In this document: piece after piece, positions 16,102 to 24,884 of the stretch
Layout of the letters: each line of letters starts with the position of its first letter
Position numbering within the stretch: the stretch's first letter is position 1
From: Salinilacustrithrix sp034522155
GTDB lineage: Bacteria; Actinomycetota; Acidimicrobiia; Acidimicrobiales; Salinilacustritrichaceae
DNA length: 64,000 nt
Direction of reading: 5' to 3'
NCBI GenBank assembly: GCA_034522155.1
Contig: JAXHLP010000005.1
Span: forward strand, 372,001 to 436,000
Position numbers and translations under genes: made by a program
Notes under the pieces: model-generated
What the model was told of the DNA's origin: nothing
Seen by the model: only the letters and a program-made list of their open reading frames with translations
The model's database searches: none

Positions 16102-17802
16102 GTGAGCACCTCCGATGCAGAGACGCCAGTCGACATCAAGCATCGTTCCCGCGATGTCACCGAGGGAATGCACCGTGCGCCGGCACGCGCCATGCTGCGA
16201 GCTGTCGGTATGACCGACGACGACTGGGGCAAGGCCCAGATCGGGGTGGCCTCGTCGTGGAACGAGGTGACGCCCTGCAATCTGCCGCTCGACCGCCTGG
16301 CCAAACGCTCCAAGATCGGTGTCGCCGATGCCGGTGGCTACCCGATCGAGTTCGTCACGATCGCCGTTTCCGACGGCATCGCCATGGGCCACGAAGGCAT
16401 GCGGGCGTCGCTGGTGTCGCGGGAGGTGATCGCCGACTCGGTCGAGACCGTGATGCACGCCGAGCGGCTCGACGGGCTGCTGACCTTCGCCGGGTGCGAC
16501 AAGTCGCTACCCGGCATGCTCATGGCCGCGGCCCGGCTCAACGTGCCGAGCGTGTTCCTCTACGGGGGCTCGATCCTGCCCGGCCGGTACAAGGACCAGG
16601 CCCTCGACATCGTCAGCGTCTTCGAGGCGGTCGGTGCCCGCGCCGCCGGGACCATCGACCAGGAAGAGCTCGATACCATCGAACGCAACGCCTGTCCGAC
16701 CGAGGGCAGCTGCGCCGGCATGTTCACCGCCAACACGATGGCGGCCGTCTCCGAGGCCATCGGCATGTCGCTGCCCGGGTCGGCCTCGGCCCCGGCGGTG
16801 GATCGCCGGCGCGACGATCTCGCCTACGAGACCGGCCGGGCGGTGATGAATCTCATCGAGCAGGGGGTCCGGCCCCGTCAGATCATGACCCGCGAGGCGT
16901 TCGAGAACGCGATCGCGGTCACGATGGCGCTCGGTGGCTCCACGAACGCGGTGCTGCACCTGCTCGCGATCGCCTACGAGGCGGAGGTCGAGCTCGATCT
17001 CGCGGTCTTCAACGAGATCGCGGCACGCGTGCCCCACATCGCCGACACCAAGCCGCACGGCAGGTACCACATGGTCGACATCGACCGGATCGGTGGCGTG
17101 CCCACGGTCATGAAGCACCTGCTCGAGGCCGGTCTGATCCACGGCGACTGCCTGACCGTCACCGGCCGCACGGTGGCCGAGAACCTGGCCGAGCTCGACC
17201 CCCCCGACCCCGACGGCGAGGTCATCCACCCCCTCGACGACCCCATCCACGACATCGGCGGGCTCGCCGTCCTGCAGGGCTCGCTCGCGCCGAAGGGATC
17301 CGTGGTCAAGGTGGCCGGTATCGACTTCGACCAGTTCGAGGGGCCGGCCCGTGTGTTCGACGGCGAGCAGGACGCCATGGACGCCGTGCTGGCCGGTGAG
17401 ATCGGCGCGGGCGACATCGTGGTGATCCGCTACGAGGGCCCCAAGGGTGGCCCGGGGATGCGCGAGATGCTGGCCATCACCGGGGCCATGAAGGGCGCGG
17501 GCCGAGGCGGGGATGCGGCGCTGATCACCGACGGACGGTTCTCGGGTGGCACGCACGGCTTCTGCATCGGCCACGTCGCTCCCGAGGCGGTCGACGACGG
17601 ACCGATCGCGCTCGTCGAGGAGGGCGACCGGATCCGCATCGACGTCCGCGACCACACCATCGACCTGCTGGTCGACGACGACGTGCTCGAGGAGCGGCGC
17701 GCCCGGCTCAAGCACCCCGACCCCCGGTACACCACCGGCGTGTTGGCCAAGTACGCCCGACTCGCCGCCGGGGCCGAGAAGGGTGCCGTGACCGAGGCGT
17801 GA
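16102..17802 (+). CDS. ilvD: Dihydroxy-acid dehydratase
   Basis: A 566-residue enzyme that dehydrates 2,3-dihydroxy-isovalerate and -methylvalerate to the 2-oxo acids before valine, leucine and isoleucine. Iron-sulfur ligands are in place: Cys59 (TPCN), Cys132 (FAGCDKS, with the Lys that is carbamylated in the family) and Cys204 (EGSCAGMFTAN), matching the [2Fe-2S] group. Substrate loops such as GRYHMVDIDRIGG and SGGTHGFCIGHVAPEA are present. It works with ilvBNC 3.6 kb downstream, with the ectoine operon between them. Confidence 0.97.
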   Translation: MSTSDAETPVDIKHRSRDVTEGMHRAPARAMLRAVGMTDDDWGKAQIGVASSWNEVTPCNLPLDRLAKRSKIGVADAGGYPIEFVTIAVSDGIAMGHEGMRASLVSREVIADSVETVMHAERLDGLLTFAGCDKSLPGMLMAAARLNVPSVFLYGGSILPGRYKDQALDIVSVFEAVGARAAGTIDQEELDTIERNACPTEGSCAGMFTANTMAAVSEAIGMSLPGSASAPAVDRRRDDLAYETGRAVMNLIEQGVRPRQIMTREAFENAIAVTMALGGSTNAVLHLLAIAYEAEVELDLAVFNEIAARVPHIADTKPHGRYHMVDIDRIGGVPTVMKHLLEAGLIHGDCLTVTGRTVAENLAELDPPDPDGEVIHPLDDPIHDIGGLAVLQGSLAPKGSVVKVAGIDFDQFEGPARVFDGEQDAMDAVLAGEIGAGDIVVIRYEGPKGGPGMREMLAITGAMKGAGRGGDAALITDGRFSGGTHGFCIGHVAPEAVDDGPIALVEEGDRIRIDVRDHTIDLLVDDDVLEERRARLKHPDPRYTTGVLAKYARLAAGAEKGAVTEA

Positions 17803-17849
17803 ACGTGGGGTGACGGGCGTCGGAGGCTCGGGGCCCACGCGTCGGTCCT

Positions 17850-17878
17850 TTGTGTTCTCCGGCCGCGAGCGATAGCAA
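17850..17878 (+). promoter_or_regulatory. Candidate promoter for ectABCD
   Basis: TTGTGT (17850-17855), 17 bases, then TAGCAA (17873-17878), followed ten bases later by the GTG at 17889. Spacing is canonical and would give a very short or absent leader. It lies in the 86-base gap after ilvD. Confidence 0.35.
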
Positions 17879-17888
17879 TGGATACACC

Positions 17889-18416
17889 GTGGCATCTGTG
17901 ACCGCCGACGATGATCGATCCACCATCCACTTCCGGCGACCCCGGAGGGAGGACGGTCTCGCTCTCTGGGCCCTGGCTCGGTCCAACGGCCTCGACGAGA
18001 ACTCGCCCTACGCCTACCTGTTGTGGGCCGAGTACTTCGCCACGACCACGGTGGTGGCCACGACCGACGACGACCACGACACGCCGATCGGGTTCGTCAC
18101 CGCGTTCGCTCGGCCCGACGAGCCCAGGACGGTGTTCGTGTGGCAGGTCGGTGTCGACGACGCCCATCGCCGCCGCGGCATCGCCGGTGCGGTGCTCGAC
18201 CACCTCGTCGACTGGCACGGCGCCGACCACCTCGAGGCCACGGTGACGCCGTCGAACACGGCGTCGGAGACGTTGTTCCGTCGCTTCGGTGAACGCCGCG
18301 GTACCGAGGTCACGACCGAGGAGCTCTTCTCGGAAGGGCTCTTCCCGCCGGGGCACGAAGCGGAGATCCGGTTCCGCATCGGACCGTTCACCCCCTCGGC
18401 TCCGGCTGCGTCGTAG
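17889..18416 (+). CDS. ectA: L-2,4-diaminobutyric acid acetyltransferase
   Basis: A 175-residue GNAT-fold protein that acetylates diaminobutyrate at the 4-amino group, the second step to ectoine. Visible family features are HFRRPRREDGLALWALARSNGLDENSPYAYLLW and the acetyl-CoA site VWQVGVDDAHRRRGIAGAVL. The end VTPSNTASETLFRRFGERRG also fits. First gene of an ectABCD operon. The start is uncertain between GTG 17889 and GTG 17898; 17889 suits the candidate promoter. Confidence 0.95.
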   Translation: MASVTADDDRSTIHFRRPRREDGLALWALARSNGLDENSPYAYLLWAEYFATTTVVATTDDDHDTPIGFVTAFARPDEPRTVFVWQVGVDDAHRRRGIAGAVLDHLVDWHGADHLEATVTPSNTASETLFRRFGERRGTEVTTEELFSEGLFPPGHEAEIRFRIGPFTPSAPAAS

Positions 18417-18524
18417 CTGGCACTCGGTGCCGGCCTCGCCGATCCGCATCCCACGACCGCCCGAAATCCACGACCGACCGATCCACGAGTATCGTCAAGC
18501 ACCCCAGAAGGGGATGAAGCACCC

Positions 18525-19850
18525 ATGGAGATCTTCGAAAACCTCGAGTCCGAGGTCCGCGGCTACAGCCGCGCGTGGCCGACCGTCTTCGAGTCGGCCC
18601 GCGGCCACATCATGCATGCCGAGGACGGCACCGAGTACCTCGACTTCTTCGCGGGTGCCGGTGCGCTGAACTACGGCCACAACCATCCCGTCCTGATCGA
18701 CGCGCTGCGCAAGCATCTCGACGCCGACGGGTTCATCCACGGCCTCGACATGTGGACCACGACCAAGCGCACGTTCATGGAGCGCTTCAGCGAGATCGTG
18801 CTCCAGCCCCGGGATCTGCAGTACAAGCTGCAGTTCCCCGGCCCCACCGGCACCAACGCGGTCGAGGCCGCGCTCAAGCTGGCTCGGAAGGTCACCGGGC
18901 GCGATCGCGTCGTCGGGTTCAGCAATGGCTTCCACGGCATGACCCTCGGCTCGTTGTCGGTCACCGGCAACGCCATGAAGCGCGGCGGCGCCGGGGTACC
19001 GCTCGGCAACGCCACCTCGATGCCCTTCGCCAACTACCTCGGCGACGACGTCGACAGCCTGCACGTCCTCGAGACCATGATCACCGGCGATTCCAGCGGG
19101 CTCGACGAGCCGGCGGCCGTGATCGTGGAGACCACGCAGGGCGAGGGCGGCATCAACCCCGCCAGTGCCAACTGGATGCGCGGGCTCGACGACATCTGCA
19201 CGCGGCACGGGATCCTGCTGATCATCGACGACATCCAGGTCGGCTGCGGCCGGACCGGCCCGTTCTTCTCCTGGGAGGAGATGGGTATCGATCCCGACAT
19301 CGTGGTGCTGTCCAAGTCCCTCTCCGGCTCCGGGCTCCCCATGGCGCTCGTGCTCCTCAAGCCCGAGCACGACGTCTGGGATCCGGGCGAGCACAACGGC
19401 ACGTTCCGTGGCAACAACGCCGCGTTCGTGACCGCCACCGCGGCGCTCGAGCACTTCTGGGCCGACGATCGGCTGACCTCATCGGTCGATGCCAAGTCGG
19501 CTCGTGCCCGGGCCGGTCTCGAGGGCCTGCTCGCCGATCACCCGGGACTCTTCTCCGAGGTGCGCGGCCGCGGCCTGATCCTGGGCCTCGAGGCATCCGT
19601 GCCCGAGTTCTCCCAGATGATGGCCAAGGGCGCGTTCGACCGGAACCTCATCATCGAGACGGCGGGCGCCGAGGACGAGGTCGTGAAGCTGCTTCCGCCG
19701 CTCACGGTCACCAACGACGCCATCGACCGCGCCATGGAGATCCTGGGCGAGGTCGCCGCCGACTTCGACGAGAAGATGGTCGAGGACCTGCGCACCGAGC
19801 GCGAGGCCCACGAAGCACGGAAGAACGACAACAACGAGGTACAGCAGTGA
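18525..19850 (+). CDS. ectB: Diaminobutyrate-2-oxoglutarate transaminase
   Basis: A 441-residue class III aminotransferase that makes diaminobutyrate from aspartate semialdehyde and glutamate, the entry step of ectoine synthesis. The pyridoxal phosphate lysine is Lys264 in VLSKSLSG; the upstream cofactor-binding IIDDIQVGCGRTG and the glycine-rich PGPTGTNAVEAALKLAR are intact. Long enough to be complete. It ends overlapping ectC (GTGA). The substrate assignment rests on context: flanked by ectA, ectC and ectD. Confidence 0.97.
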   Translation: MEIFENLESEVRGYSRAWPTVFESARGHIMHAEDGTEYLDFFAGAGALNYGHNHPVLIDALRKHLDADGFIHGLDMWTTTKRTFMERFSEIVLQPRDLQYKLQFPGPTGTNAVEAALKLARKVTGRDRVVGFSNGFHGMTLGSLSVTGNAMKRGGAGVPLGNATSMPFANYLGDDVDSLHVLETMITGDSSGLDEPAAVIVETTQGEGGINPASANWMRGLDDICTRHGILLIIDDIQVGCGRTGPFFSWEEMGIDPDIVVLSKSLSGSGLPMALVLLKPEHDVWDPGEHNGTFRGNNAAFVTATAALEHFWADDRLTSSVDAKSARARAGLEGLLADHPGLFSEVRGRGLILGLEASVPEFSQMMAKGAFDRNLIIETAGAEDEVVKLLPPLTVTNDAIDRAMEILGEVAADFDEKMVEDLRTEREAHEARKNDNNEVQQ

Positions 19851-20239
19851 TTGTCCGCAAGCTCTCCGACATCGTCGGTACCGATCGCGACGTCAACGGT
19901 GGGAACTGGTCGTCGCGGCGACTGTGCCTCGCCGAGGACAAGATGGGCTTCTCCATGCACGACACGATCCTCCGTGCCGGCACCGAGACCCGCATGTGGT
20001 ATCACAGCCACCTCGAGGCCGTGTACTGCATCGAGGGCAAGGGCACGCTCGAGGAGGTCGACACCGGCGAGATCCACGTCCTCGAGCCCGGCACCATCTA
20101 CCTGCTCAACGAGCACGACAAACACGTTGTCCGCGCCGAGGAGGACCTCCGAATGATCTGTGGCTTCAGCCCGCCGGTCACCGGTGACGAGGTCCACGAC
20201 GAACATGGCGGGTATCCGCTTCTGACGATCGACGACTGA
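19847..20239 (+). CDS. ectC: L-ectoine synthase
   Basis: A 130-residue cupin that cyclises N4-acetyl-diaminobutyrate to ectoine in an iron-dependent, water-releasing step. Start MIVRKLSDIVGTDRDVNGGNWSSRR and the metal-site strands MWYHSHLEAVYCIEGKG and YLLNEHDKHVVRA are diagnostic. Starts by GTGA overlap with ectB; a 22-base gap with a strong AGGAGG leads to ectD. Confidence 0.97.
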   Translation: MIVRKLSDIVGTDRDVNGGNWSSRRLCLAEDKMGFSMHDTILRAGTETRMWYHSHLEAVYCIEGKGTLEEVDTGEIHVLEPGTIYLLNEHDKHVVRAEEDLRMICGFSPPVTGDEVHDEHGGYPLLTIDD

Positions 20240-20261
20240 CGACAGGAGGTACCACGCGCCC

Positions 20262-21179
20262 ATGAAGACGCTGGAGACGCCACCTCTCGCCACGCGGGAA
20301 GATCACTACCCGTCTCGGATGGGGCAGCCTCCGGAGCTCCTGCCGCGGCGGCACCCCGTCGTGCATCCCGGCGGCGAGGGTCCCCTCGACGCCGCCCAGG
20401 TGCGTCGCTTCGACGAACGTGGGTTCCTGGTCCTCGACCGCGTCTTCTCCGACCACGAGGTCCGCGAGCTCGACGAGGCGCTCCACGGGCTGATCGCCTC
20501 GATGTCGAAGGCCGACGAGCACCGGCTCGTCGTCGAACCGGAGTCCAACGAGATCCGGTCGGTGTTCGCCTTCCACACCGACGACACGCCGCTGGCCACC
20601 GTGCCCGCCGACGAACGCCTCAGCGACGTGGCCCGGCAGTTGCTGGCGTCGGAGGTCTCTGTGCACCAGAGCCGGGTGAACCGCAAGCCCGGCTTCCGGG
20701 GCAAGGATTTCCAGTGGCACTCGGACTTCGAGACGTGGCACACCGAGGACGGCATGCCCACCCCCCGGTGCCTGAGCGCGAGCGTGGCCCTCACCGACAA
20801 TCATCCGTTCAACGGCCCGTTGATGGTCATGCCCGGTTCCCACCACTGGTTCGTCACCTGCACCGAGCCGACGCCGCCCGCGAACCACCGATCCTCGCTC
20901 GTCAAGCAGGAGGTCGGGGTTCCCGACGATGCCAGCCTGCGAACGGTGTACGACCATTGCGGCATCGAGCAGTGCACCGGCGCGGCCGGCTCGGTGACCT
21001 TCTTCGACTGCAACCTGCTCCACGCGTCGTCGAGCAACGTCTCGCCGCTGCCGCGCCGCAACCTGTTCATCGTCTTCAACAGCGTCGACAACGAGCTCGT
21101 CGAGCCGTTCTCGGCGCCCCAGCGCCGGCCCGAGCACCTGGCGTCACGCCGTCCCCGTGTCCCACGCGTCGTGGCCTGA
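20262..21179 (+). CDS. ectD: Ectoine hydroxylase
   Basis: A 305-residue Fe(II)/2-oxoglutarate dioxygenase that converts ectoine to 5-hydroxyectoine. The signature FQWHSDFETWHTEDGMP is complete; His153, Asp155 and His254 form the iron triad. AGGAGG (20244-20249) precedes the ATG. Its presence as the fourth gene means the cell can make both ectoine and the better heat and desiccation protectant hydroxyectoine. No aspartokinase or EctR-like regulator is linked. Confidence 0.97.
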   Translation: MKTLETPPLATREDHYPSRMGQPPELLPRRHPVVHPGGEGPLDAAQVRRFDERGFLVLDRVFSDHEVRELDEALHGLIASMSKADEHRLVVEPESNEIRSVFAFHTDDTPLATVPADERLSDVARQLLASEVSVHQSRVNRKPGFRGKDFQWHSDFETWHTEDGMPTPRCLSASVALTDNHPFNGPLMVMPGSHHWFVTCTEPTPPANHRSSLVKQEVGVPDDASLRTVYDHCGIEQCTGAAGSVTFFDCNLLHASSSNVSPLPRRNLFIVFNSVDNELVEPFSAPQRRPEHLASRRPRVPRVVA

Positions 21180-21211
21180 GTCGGGTGCCGTCGACCGGGA
21201 AGTCCATCCGG

Positions 21212-21240
21212 TTGTTTCCCGGGCGGCGGGCTGCGATACT
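21212..21240 (+). promoter_or_regulatory. ilvB operon promoter (TTGTTT-17-GATACT)
   Basis: -35 TTGTTT at 21212-21217, 17 bases, -10 GATACT at 21235-21240. The predicted start, about seven to eight bases on, coincides with the GTG of the leader peptide at 21248, so the leader frame itself would be translated leaderlessly. Confidence 0.55.
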
Positions 21241-21247
21241 GACGGGC

Positions 21248-21283
21248 GTGATCGCCTCGCTCATTCTGGTAGTACGCGACTAG
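21248..21283 (+). CDS. ilvB operon leader peptide (11 aa)
   Basis: The frame reads MIASLILVVRD then TAG. Six of eleven residues are Ile, Leu or Val, with LILVV consecutive. A downstream hairpin and T-rich tract (21317-21347) lie before ilvB. This is the layout of branched-chain amino acid attenuation known for other actinobacterial ilvB operons, such as ilvBNC of Corynebacterium glutamicum. When charged Leu, Ile or Val tRNAs are scarce, ribosomes would stall on these codons. Confidence 0.75.
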   Translation: MIASLILVVRD

Positions 21284-21313
21284 CGCACGACGTCTCCCAC
21301 CCTCCGCGTGCGC
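21283..21313 (+). promoter_or_regulatory. First hairpin of the ilvB leader
   Basis: GCGCACG (21283-21289) pairs perfectly with CGTGCGC (21307-21313). It begins on the last base of the leader-peptide stop codon, so a ribosome stopping at the TAG would disrupt it while one stalled on LILVV would leave it free. It could be the pause hairpin; the exact alternative pairing with the terminator arm is not obvious to me. Confidence 0.5.
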
Positions 21314-21316
21314 CCT

Positions 21317-21347
21317 CGACCTCCCACCGGGAGGTCGTTCTCGTTTT
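21317..21347 (+). terminator. Attenuator terminator of ilvB
   Basis: CGACCTCCC (21317-21325) and GGGAGGTCG (21329-21337) form a perfect nine-pair stem with a three-base loop, followed by TTCTCGTTTT. It is one of the few hairpins in the window with a T-rich tail. It lies 64 bases upstream of ilvB and after the leader peptide, so it should terminate transcription conditionally. Confidence 0.7.
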
Positions 21348-21410
21348 CAGCGGCCGATCGATCCGACAACCCGACCACCACCGACCCTCACGAAGATCCA
21401 GGAGCACACC

Positions 21411-23189
21411 GTGCAGATGAACGGGGGACAGGCCCTCATCAAGGCCCTCGAGCTCGAAGGCGTGGAGGTCGTCTTCGGCCTTCCCGGCGGGGCGATCCTG
21501 CCCGTCTACGACCCGATCATCGACTCCTCGATCCGCCACGTGCTCGTGCGCCACGAGCAGGGCGCCGGTCACATGGCCGAGGGCTACGCGCACGCCACCG
21601 GCAAGCCGGGCGTGTGCATGGTCACCTCGGGTCCGGCCGCGACCAACGTCGTCACCCCGCTCGCCGACGCCCACCTCGACTCGGTGCCCATGGTCTGCAT
21701 CACCGGTCAGGTCGCGTTCGGCTCGATCGGTTCCGACGCGTTCCAGGAGTGCGACACCACCGGCATCACCATGTCGGTGACCAAGCACAACTACCTGATC
21801 ACCGACGCCACCGAGATCCCCCGGGTGGTGCGCGAGGCGTTCCACATCGCCACCACGGGCCGACCCGGGCCGGTGCTGATCGACGTGCCCAAGGACATCG
21901 TCGACCCGAAGAACCCGGCGGCGATGATGGAGTGGTACTGGCCCTCCGACGAGGAGGTCTCGGCCGGTCTCCCCGGCTTCAAGCCCACGACGAAGGGGCA
22001 TCCCAAGAAGATCAAGGAGGCGGCCGAGCTGATCCTGGCGGCCGAGCGCCCGGTGATCTACGCCGGTGGTGGAATCCTCAAGGCTCGGGCGGCCGACGCG
22101 CTGCGCGAGCTCGCCGAGCTGACCGACATCCGCGTGGTCACCACGTTGATGGCCCGGGGTGCCTTCCCCGACGACCACGAGCTCGCGCTGGGCATGCCGG
22201 GAATGCACGGCACCTACACCGCGGTGATGTCGTTCCAGGAGACCGACCTGCTCATCGCGCTGGGGTCGCGGTTCGATGACCGGGTCACCGGCAAGCTCGA
22301 CGAGTTCGCATCCAAGGCCAAGGTGATCCACGTCGACATCGACCCGGCGGAGCTCGGCAAGAACCGCCAACCCGACGTGCCCATCGTCGGGGACTGCCGG
22401 CTGGTGATCGAAGAGCTCGTGTCGACCATCAAGGGCATGCTGGACGACGGTCGACCGATGGCCGACTCGAGCGCGTGGAAGTCCACGCTGTCGGGTTGGC
22501 AGGAGAAGCACCCGCTCCACTACGACCCGCCCGAGCCGGGTGCGGCGCTCAAGCCCCAGTTCGTCCTCGAGACCCTCCGCGACAACACACCCGACGACAC
22601 GATCGTGTGTGCCGGCGTGGGGCAGCACCAGATGTGGGCGAGCCAGTACTGGCACTTCAACTTTCCCTACACCTGGGTCAACTCCGGCGGTCTCGGCACG
22701 ATGGGGTTCGCGGTGCCGGCGGCCATCGGGGCCAAGGCCGCCCATCCCGACCGGACGGTGTGGGCGATCGACGGTGACGGATGCTTCCAGATGACCGCCC
22801 AGGAGCTGGTCACCGCCACCGTCGAGGGGTTCCCGGTGAAGATCGCCATCCTCAACAACAGCTACCTGGGGATGGTGCGCCAGTGGCAGGAGATGTTCTA
22901 CGAGGAGCGCTACTCCGAGGTGTTCCTCTCCAAGGACGTCCCCGACTACAAGATGTGGGCCGAGTCGATGGGCTGTGCCGGCTTCCGCGTCGATGCGCCC
23001 GAGGAGGTCCTGCCGACCATCCAGAAGGCCAACGACATCAACGACCGGCCCGTGGTCATCGACTTCCGCACGGATGCGGCCGAGAAGGTGTTCCCGATGG
23101 TCGCGTCCGGACAGTCGAACTCCACGGTGATGGTCCATCCCACCCAGCTCGCCGAGACCGGCGACGACGAGTCCGGGAGCGACGTCTGA
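21411..23189 (+). CDS. ilvB: Acetolactate synthase, large (catalytic) subunit
   Basis: A 592-residue thiamine diphosphate enzyme forming acetolactate or acetohydroxybutyrate from pyruvate. Glu49 in VRHEQGAGHMAEGYA is the cofactor-activating glutamate; IDGDGCFQMTAQEL followed by ILNNSYLGM is the diphosphate-binding GDG-NN motif. FAD-domain sequences sit in the middle third. GTG 21411 has AGGAG (21399-21403) upstream. The stop overlaps ilvN by one base. Confidence 0.97.
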   Translation: MQMNGGQALIKALELEGVEVVFGLPGGAILPVYDPIIDSSIRHVLVRHEQGAGHMAEGYAHATGKPGVCMVTSGPAATNVVTPLADAHLDSVPMVCITGQVAFGSIGSDAFQECDTTGITMSVTKHNYLITDATEIPRVVREAFHIATTGRPGPVLIDVPKDIVDPKNPAAMMEWYWPSDEEVSAGLPGFKPTTKGHPKKIKEAAELILAAERPVIYAGGGILKARAADALRELAELTDIRVVTTLMARGAFPDDHELALGMPGMHGTYTAVMSFQETDLLIALGSRFDDRVTGKLDEFASKAKVIHVDIDPAELGKNRQPDVPIVGDCRLVIEELVSTIKGMLDDGRPMADSSAWKSTLSGWQEKHPLHYDPPEPGAALKPQFVLETLRDNTPDDTIVCAGVGQHQMWASQYWHFNFPYTWVNSGGLGTMGFAVPAAIGAKAAHPDRTVWAIDGDGCFQMTAQELVTATVEGFPVKIAILNNSYLGMVRQWQEMFYEERYSEVFLSKDVPDYKMWAESMGCAGFRVDAPEEVLPTIQKANDINDRPVVIDFRTDAAEKVFPMVASGQSNSTVMVHPTQLAETGDDESGSDV

Positions 23190-23743
23190 TGCCCGCACCC
23201 ACCGGTCGCCACCACACGCTGGTCGTGCTCGTCGAGAACAAGGCCGGCGTGCTCACCCGGGTCGCCGGCCTGTTCGCCCGACGGGGCTTCAACATCTACT
23301 CGCTCGCGGTGGCCCCCACCGACGACGACGAGCAGCTCAGCCGGATCACCATCGTCGTCGATGCCGAGGACACTCCGCTCGAGCAGATCACCAAGCAGCT
23401 GTTCAAGCTGATCAACGTGGTCAAGATCTCCGAGCTCCAGTCGGCCGACGCCGTGGAGCGCGAGCTCATGATCGCCACCGTCAAGGCCGACCCGTCGGTC
23501 CGCAGCCAGGTGATCGAGCTCATCGACGTGTTCGATGGCTCGGTCGTCGACGTCGGCTTCGACGAGCTGTCGATGGCGGTCCACGGTGAACCGTCCAAGC
23601 TCGACGACATCGAGGAGCTGCTCCGTCCCTACGGCGTGATCGAGCTTCAGCGCACCGGCCGGGTCGCGCTCCCCAAGCTCGAGCGCACCCCGCCCCGCCT
23701 CAGGTCGGTGGCGCTCGGAGCTCGCAGGGCGAGCTCTCGCTAA
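23189..23743 (+). CDS. ilvN: Acetolactate synthase, regulatory subunit
   Basis: A 184-residue protein. Residues 8-85 form an ACT domain (TLVVLVENKAGVLTRVAGLFARRGFNI) that binds valine for feedback inhibition; the C-terminal half (REL...IATVKAD to LLRPYGVIELQRTGRVALPK) is the usual ALS_ss C domain that contacts IlvB. The last nine or so residues, ARRASSR, lie past the normal end and are encoded in part by a palindromic repeat (23718-23774), so the tail may be a repeat-derived extension. Confidence 0.96.
   Translation: MPAPTGRHHTLVVLVENKAGVLTRVAGLFARRGFNIYSLAVAPTDDDEQLSRITIVVDAEDTPLEQITKQLFKLINVVKISELQSADAVERELMIATVKADPSVRSQVIELIDVFDGSVVDVGFDELSMAVHGEPSKLDDIEELLRPYGVIELQRTGRVALPKLERTPPRLRSVALGARRASSR
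23718..23736. repeat. Inverted repeat inside the ilvN 3' end
   Basis: GAGCTCGC (23718-23725), a three-base spacer, then GCGAGCTC (23729-23736): a perfect eight-pair hairpin within the last ilvN codons. It is immediately followed by the second hairpin of the palindromic element. Confidence 0.6.
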
Positions 23744-23774
23744 CCGAGTTGTTCGGCTGCGCCTCACAACTCGG
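23731..23774 (+). repeat. Palindromic repeat element, copy 1 (ilvN-ilvC junction)
   Basis: CCGAGTTGT (23744-23752), a 13-base loop, then ACAACTCGG (23766-23774). About 34 of 44 bases match the element after serA at 36970-37014, including 10 of 13 loop bases, with compensatory stem changes between copies. It includes the ilvN stop codon. There is no T-tract, so it may be a processing or protection hairpin between ilvN and ilvC. Confidence 0.6.
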
Positions 23775-23823
23775 CGCTGCAAGAATCACACCCGATCCGC
23801 CAGACCAGAAGAGGAAGACACAG

Positions 23824-24861
23824 ATGCCCGCCACCGTGTACTACGAAGCCGACGCCGACCAGGCGCTGATCCGTGCCCGCAAGGTCGCCGTGCTCGGCTA
23901 CGGCTCGCAGGGCCACGCCCACGCGCTGAACCTCGCCGAGTCGGGGGTCGACGTGCGGGTCGGGCTACGTGACGGCTCGTCGTCGAAGGCCAAGGCCGAG
24001 GCCGCAGGGCTGCGGGTGCTGTCGGTGGCCGACGCGTGCGCCGAGGCCGACCTGATCGTCATGACGCTGCCCGACACCCGCCAGCAGGCCATCTTCGAAG
24101 CCGAGGTCGCCCCCAACCTGAGCTCGGGCGACGTGCTGTGCTTCACCCACGGCTTCAACGTCCGCTACGACCTGATCCCGCCGCCCGAGGGCGTCGACGT
24201 GATCATGATCGCCCCGAAGGGCCCGGGACACCTCGTGCGCCGGACCTACACCGAGGGCGGCGGCGTGCCCTGCCTCATCGCGGTCGAACAGGACGCGTCG
24301 GGCAAGGCCAAGGAACTCGCGCTCAGCTACGCCGACGCCATCGGTGGTGGCCGGGCCGGCATCCTCGAGACCACGTTCACCGAGGAGACCGAGACCGATC
24401 TCTTCGGCGAGCAGGTCGTGCTCTGTGGGGGCCTGACCTCGCTGGTCAAGGCCGGCTACGAGACCCTCGTCGAGGCGGGCTACCAGCCGGAGTCGGCGTA
24501 CTTCGAGTGCCTGCACGAGCTGAAGCTGATCGTCGACCTCATGTACGAGGAGGGGATCGCCGGCATGCGCTACTCGATCTCCGACACCGCCGAGTACGGC
24601 GACCTCACCCGCGGTCCCCGGATCATCACGCCCGAGGTCAAGGCCCAGATGCGCAAGGTCCTCGACGAGATCCAGGACGGCAGCTTCGCCGCGGAGTGGG
24701 TCGCCGAGGCCAACGGCGACCGCGCCAACTACGACCGGCTGCGCCGCGAGGGCGAGGCTCATCCCATCGAGCAGGTCGGCAAGGAGCTCCGGGGCATGAT
24801 GCCGTTCATCTCGGCCGGCAAGCAGTCGGTCAAGGACGCCGCCGGCGGCGCGCAAGCCTGA
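23824..24861 (+). CDS. ilvC: Ketol-acid reductoisomerase (class I)
   Basis: A 345-residue enzyme performing the alkyl shift and NAD(P)H reduction of acetolactate to dihydroxy-isovalerate, between IlvBN and IlvD. GYGSQGHAHALNLAESG (residues 25-41) is the dinucleotide fold; VGLRDGSSS is the loop whose serines usually favour NADPH. The single knotted C-terminal domain marks the short class I form. GAGGAAGA precedes the ATG at 23824. 80 bases from ilvN, with a hairpin element between. Confidence 0.97.
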   Translation: MPATVYYEADADQALIRARKVAVLGYGSQGHAHALNLAESGVDVRVGLRDGSSSKAKAEAAGLRVLSVADACAEADLIVMTLPDTRQQAIFEAEVAPNLSSGDVLCFTHGFNVRYDLIPPPEGVDVIMIAPKGPGHLVRRTYTEGGGVPCLIAVEQDASGKAKELALSYADAIGGGRAGILETTFTEETETDLFGEQVVLCGGLTSLVKAGYETLVEAGYQPESAYFECLHELKLIVDLMYEEGIAGMRYSISDTAEYGDLTRGPRIITPEVKAQMRKVLDEIQDGSFAAEWVAEANGDRANYDRLRREGEAHPIEQVGKELRGMMPFISAGKQSVKDAAGGAQA

Positions 24862-24884
24862 GGCCGCCGGCGATCGGTGGACGG

